Positions 60,223-64,000 of a stretch of DNA of 64,000 nt are shown here, piece by piece. Position numbers and translations under genes: made by a program. Every line of letters begins with the position of its first letter. Within the stretch, counting starts at the first letter, position 1. This stretch comes from Hymenoscyphus infarciens (Eukaryota; Ascomycota; Leotiomycetes; Helotiales; Helotiaceae). Under the pieces are notes generated by a model that was not told where the DNA came from, did no database searches, and saw only the letters and a program-made list of their open reading frames with translations. Location of the stretch: contig LLCB01000003.1 in NCBI GenBank assembly GCA_001414345.1, forward strand, positions 248,001 through 312,000, in the 5' to 3' direction.

Positions 60223-61278
60223 TCATGTATTCCTCATGGAACATATATTAGCATACCCAGTATTCATCGCCATGGCCTCTTTCCACCACTTCTCCTCTTC
60301 CGGAGTCAGCCACTTGCAACCAGTTACAATCCCCGTACTCGACGGAACAATCATAAAATGCGTCTCCGTGGCCCCCCTTAGAAGAAGTTCTTCCACCTGG
60401 GTGACAGATGAATTTCTGAAATACCCAGCACTCTTTACTTCCATCCTGACGAGCTCCCATCCAGTGGCTTTGATCCACTTTGACCTGTCCGGGAATACTT
60501 CCGTCGCAACAAACCCCATACAGACAATCTCAACCTCACGTTTCCCCTCTTGCGATGTGTGGAGAGTATGGTATTTATACATCTCAACAGGTAGGCTCAC
60601 AACACGAGTTCGAGCGCCACGATCCCGTACTTCTCCTGGCCCAAGATTATAACCAAGTAAAATGGTAACCACAATCTTTGGGAAATCAGTCATTAGACCG
60701 AGAATCTGGAACAACTGTTCTAGTTTTTCCATTTCTTGTTCATGTGACCCAATGTAGGGGGTTACTTTGAGAAAGAGATCTTCAAACTCGATACCCCATC
60801 CTGCTCGATAGATTCTTCTTTCCAGATCGTCGCTGACGTCTTCTTTCTCGTGTGGAGAGGTGTGGGGTATCCCGGCAGGCGTTTTCTCTAGATTCAGGCA
60901 TAGATTTCTGAGAGATGCTTGGTTTTGAGGGCCGATAATGCGAAGCCAGTGGAGGACATCCGTCCAGTAAAAGCCGTCGAAGAAGGAAAATGTGTTTTGA
61001 GAGTAGAATATTTGTGCGGCTTCTTTCGCGATGATGCTGTGAGTGCGAAACAGGTTTGTGACGAGGTGTAAGATGGGTGTAGTGTGTTTTTCGTATTGCA
61101 AAGATTCAGAGACGGAGAATCGTGAGGTGTATTGGAGGTTGGCGGGGAAGGAGGAGACGTTCAATGTTACGTCGAGGAAGGTAGTGTCTGCTTTTAGGAC
61201 CATTATTGGGTGATGTGAGAGGAGGGCACATTTGTAAAACTTTTCGCGGAGCTCGAGGGGGATAGTGAAGAAAGTCAT
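60223..61278 (-). CDS. F-box / DUF7730-like protein, 351 aa
   Basis: An intronless frame encodes 351 residues. The N-terminus TIPLELREKFYKCALLSHHP resembles the short F-box-like '2EXR/DUF7730' start common in Pezizomycotina. TNLFRTHSIIAKEAAQIFYS and NTFSFFDGFYWTDVLHWLRI reproduce the 'EA-IFYS-NTF-F' core of that family, followed by LRNLCLNLEK. Such proteins occur in large fungal families and may be substrate adaptors of SCF-type ubiquitin ligases, but this is inference from the family. The C-terminal half (GYNLGPGEVRDRGARTRVVS, WIKATGWELVRMEVKSAGYF) has no recognised domain. There is no signal peptide. Confidence 0.78.
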   Translation of the reverse strand: MTFFTIPLELREKFYKCALLSHHPIMVLKADTTFLDVTLNVSSFPANLQYTSRFSVSESLQYEKHTTPILHLVTNLFRTHSIIAKEAAQIFYSQNTFSFFDGFYWTDVLHWLRIIGPQNQASLRNLCLNLEKTPAGIPHTSPHEKEDVSDDLERRIYRAGWGIEFEDLFLKVTPYIGSHEQEMEKLEQLFQILGLMTDFPKIVVTILLGYNLGPGEVRDRGARTRVVSLPVEMYKYHTLHTSQEGKREVEIVCMGFVATEVFPDRSKWIKATGWELVRMEVKSAGYFRNSSVTQVEELLLRGATETHFMIVPSSTGIVTGCKWLTPEEEKWWKEAMAMNTGYANICSMRNT

Positions 61279-62647
61279 ATTTTTAATATTGTGGCAAGTT
61301 GGTGTGTGAGTTTGATCGTGACAAGGCGGTCACGATGTTGGTGAGTTCTGCTATGCAGGGTAACTGACCAATCATAATTGATGTTTTGATCACCTACCGA
61401 GGCTCAATATGAGCGATGTAGCCCCATTGCGAGCCATCTTACTTACAACTCCGTTTCTCTGATGATGCTAAGAAACTCGAAGAGCGCTATATCTTGCAGT
61501 ACACACACCTGAAGCGAGAGCCGAAGCCTGTAAGAAAAGAAAGTTTAACAATAGCACTTGAGTATAAACGAAGAATCTGAATTGGATACTAGTAATGCAA
61601 TATCAAAGTCACGTTTCAGTCATTTGACATGCTGAAACTCCCCCCTTTTCATTGAAGACTTCCGCTTCTATAATATGTTTGCATCAATTTTGTTCTCTCT
61701 CCGAATTGCTCGCGATCGGGTCTTCCACAGTTGTCGAAAGGTTCGTCGTTATCTGGGCCCACAAGCCCGAAATCCGTGGTTGAATGATCAAGCTTTGGTC
61801 CAAGACTTTGCAATTTCGCCTTGAGCCGCAATCTTGACTTTATCTCACTCGTCTCTTAACCTTGTCGTGCTTTTGATTTTCTGATCTCTCTTGTCTTATA
61901 CACATTATCGTCTGTCATATTCTCTTCTACATCATCCATGTCGTCTCCTGGTCTTCCCCAGCCAGCTGGCAGAATACGGGTGACCGGCTCGGCTTCTAAA
62001 TCCTTTTGGCTCTCCTTCTTCTTTCTCATTGCCGTGCTGTACTGCTGTACGCAGATGGAACGCCCGTACTGTGAGACCATACAGAGCCCCATGATAAGCT
62101 TGTGTGCGCCAAGCAGAAAGCAAGAGAATACACGGCTTGGCGGCCACTATGAACCCAGTACACTGCCAGTCTCCTTCCCTATCCACTGCAACCAAGTTCT
62201 TCCAAGACCAATGGTATCATCTTTTCCCCCCTGAACTCTACAATGAGGGGCATCCATTTCTCTTCAGATCCCAACGCTTACGGTCCTAGACGACGAATCT
62301 GAACTGTGGCTGTTGTTCCCCTGCTGGGCACAAACTTCACACCTTCGGTGCTTGCCAAGTATCTTATGTCCTTCCATTCTTAGAGAAAGTCGTTATTACA
62401 CAATGCTTGCTGGGATTTCAAGCGAATCAAGACAGGAATTCCATATCATTAGAGTGGTGGGGGGATGCCGCAATTGGGGAAGGTCCTCGTACGGCAAAGA
62501 ACTCTCGCCCGGGTAGGATGATGAGCCATTTGTCTATATACTTGAGGATCGCCCCCGAATAGCTGGTGCTGCAGGCTCTTGTCAAGGATTAAATCTTCTC
62601 AAAGTCCCTCAAGCCGTTACTTCTGCTCGCCCATTCGTCGTCCAGTC
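61279..62647. other. divergent intergenic region
   Basis: Promoters of both flanking genes. A plus-strand frame at 61938-62234 contains a hydrophobic stretch (SFWLSFFFLIAVLYCC) but lacks other support. I see nothing else. Confidence 0.45.
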
Positions 62648-64000
62648 ATGATGCGTGTAATTTCTACCATCGGTGCAATTGCACTAGGTGCTTCTACTGT
62701 CTTTGGGAAGGAAATGGCCAAGGATGAAGTCCGTGGTGCTGGTAAGACTCCTGTGCAACTTAATAACGTGTGTACCTCCTAACCAATTCAGAGCTGTACG
62801 ATTCCGGAGCAAAACATGAGGGTATCATGGCGGCCAAAAAGGCCCATTGGGAAGCCGAGACTGCAGCCGGGTTGATGGACTCGTCCCAGTTCCCCAAACT
62901 CGGATACACAAAGTGTATCGATGGGTTCGCTGAAGCCATCCCAGGTGACCCATTGCACAAATTCAAGTGCAAGAACGTAAGGATTACACCATTTTTAAGG
63001 CTTGATGAATGCACTTTAACGAATTACATCTATAGACGGATCTTTACTCTTTCGTTTCTCACGCAGACCTTGGTGCGCCAACCGGTGAAGGCTCCAGTGC
63101 ATGGGGTTGGACTGATCCTGAATCCGGTCGCGAATTCATTGCCACCGGAGCTTACGAGGGAACTGCTTTGCTCGAAATCACTAAAGCTGGACAAATTGTG
63201 AAACTCGGATTTCTGTATGCATTGCCCGATCCCATGAAATGCTGAGTCTAATATGCCACAAGCGCATCATACGCACCAAAGGGATACTACTCCGTCTGGC
63301 ATGAAATCCGTAGTTACAAGAACTACATTCTTATCGGCTCTGAGCTTGCTGGTCACGGTATCCAAATATTTGATATGAAAAAAGTAAAATCTACCTCTTA
63401 ACATTGTGACCAATTCTACTTTACTGACAACCTAAATAGCTGCTCACTGTCGACCCAGCCAACCCAATTGATTTCAAAGTTACAGCAGCAGATTCTTCTG
63501 ATCTCGATGGCCATTTCGCAGATCTTCCATCTGGTTCAACCCACAATGTAGTTGTCAACGAAGAGTTGGGCTACGGAGTCTCGGTTGGAGCTAGACCAAG
63601 AACCTCCGCCTGTAAGGGAGGTCTTATCTTTTTCGATCTTACCGACCCCACGAACCCAAAGAGCTTGGGCTGTGATCCCCAGGATGCATACGTTCACGAT
63701 GCTCAATGTCTCGTCTACCACGGCCCCGACGCCAAGTACGAGGGACGAGATATCTGCTATGGCTACAACGAAGATACATTGACAATGTGGGCTCCAACTC
63801 TTTCGTAGAAACAAGCTCATATGCTAACCAATTGATAGTTATGATGTTACATATAAGAACGCATCCAAAGTACTTTCACGTACATCCTACGAAGGTGCTT
63901 CCTACACTCACCAAGGTTGGGTTCTTGACAAAACCTGGCAAACGTACCTCCTTCTGGATGACGAAGTCGATGAGGAAGATAAAGCCGGACCTGCCGCTGA
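62648..64000 (+). CDS. secreted choice-of-anchor B / LVIVD-repeat protein (partial, runs off window)
   Basis: Six exons are in the window and join in phase: 62648-62741, 62792-62976, 63036-63214, 63263-63383, 63440-63786 and 63839 to the window end. The N-terminus MMRVISTIGAIALGASTVFG is a signal peptide; another Met is at 62651. The mature part carries LVIVD-type propeller strands: DLYSFVSHADLGAPTGEGSS, AWGWTDPESGREFIATGAYE, GTALLEITKAG, YYSVWHEIRSYKNYILIGSE, GHGIQIFDMKK, STHNVVVNEELGYGVSVGAR, GGLIFFDLTDPTNPKSLGCD, YVHDAQCLVYHGPD, ICYGYNEDTLTIYDVTYKNA and YTHQGWVLDKTWQTYLLLDD. These match 'choice-of-anchor B' proteins, a secreted or surface propeller family without a known activity. The 3' end is beyond the window. 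Confidence 0.88.

Noticed and set aside
61938..62234. 98-codon plus-strand frame with one hydrophobic stretch
   Set aside because: It has no homology that I recognise, and two overlapping minus-strand frames are equally open; it lies in a divergent promoter region.
1..64000. CRISPR arrays, prokaryotic operons, rRNA operons
   Set aside because: All genes are eukaryotic and mostly spliced; the tandem repeats seen are microsatellites without spacers.

Overview
The window looks like a chromosome segment of a filamentous ascomycete, most likely a Leotiomycete (Helotiales-type) fungus. The evidence is gene architecture (many short GT..AG introns of about 50-60 nt), a TTAGGG-type telomere motif, fungal-only families (Rcf2, an Fcy2-type permease, DUF7492- and DUF7624-like proteins, Fungal_trans_2-type regulator) and AT-rich, RIP-like islands. 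All gene models below were spliced by eye and checked for reading phase; there is no transcript evidence.

Layout. 1-6.2 kb: gene-poor, with microsatellites, an interstitial telomere repeat and an AT-rich stretch. 6.3-7.2 kb: respiratory supercomplex factor Rcf2 (+). 7.7-9.3 kb: Kelch-propeller protein (-), divergent from tRNA-dihydrouridine synthase Dus3 (+, 10.2-12.6 kb). 12.6-20.6 kb: gene-poor, with one small hypothetical gene (-), G/C-run repeats and a probable decayed gene at 16-17 kb. 20.7-22.4 kb: purine-cytosine permease (+). 22.4-28 kb: empty. 28.0-29.4 kb: secreted LPMO-like DUF7492 protein (+). 30.7 kb: small hypothetical gene. 31.7-33 kb: remnants of a fungal transcription factor and an unknown gene (-). 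33.9-36.3 kb: DUF7624-like protein (-) whose 5' half needs several frame changes. 38.8-39.2 kb: four-exon RPB10 (-), easily missed, divergent from the WDR75/Utp17 gene (+, 39.4-42.6 kb). 42.6-44.3 kb: AT-rich RIP-like island abutting a gene with an in-frame TAG. 46.1-54.6 kb: a conserved unknown (-), a SAP-like/SIM-containing nuclear-type protein (+), a secreted PKD-like protein (-) and the LMBD1-type lysosomal cobalamin transporter (-). 55.1-59.8 kb: Cft1/CPSF1 (+). 60.2-61.3 kb: F-box/DUF7730-like protein (-). 62.6 kb to the window end: secreted choice-of-anchor B/LVIVD protein (+), cut by the window edge.

How the genes relate. There is no operon or obvious metabolic cluster. Several housekeeping genes act in RNA biology (Dus3 in tRNA modification, Rpb10 in RNA polymerases I/II/III, Utp17 in pre-rRNA transcription and processing, Cft1 in mRNA 3' end formation), but only RPB10 and UTP17 are physically coupled, through a roughly 230-bp shared promoter. 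No tRNA, rRNA, CRISPR array or intact transposon was found. I see no convincing wholly new system; the best leads are the LPMO-like protein, the SAP/SIM protein, the RIP-edge gene and the cluster of frame-disrupted minus-strand genes at 31.7-36.3 kb.
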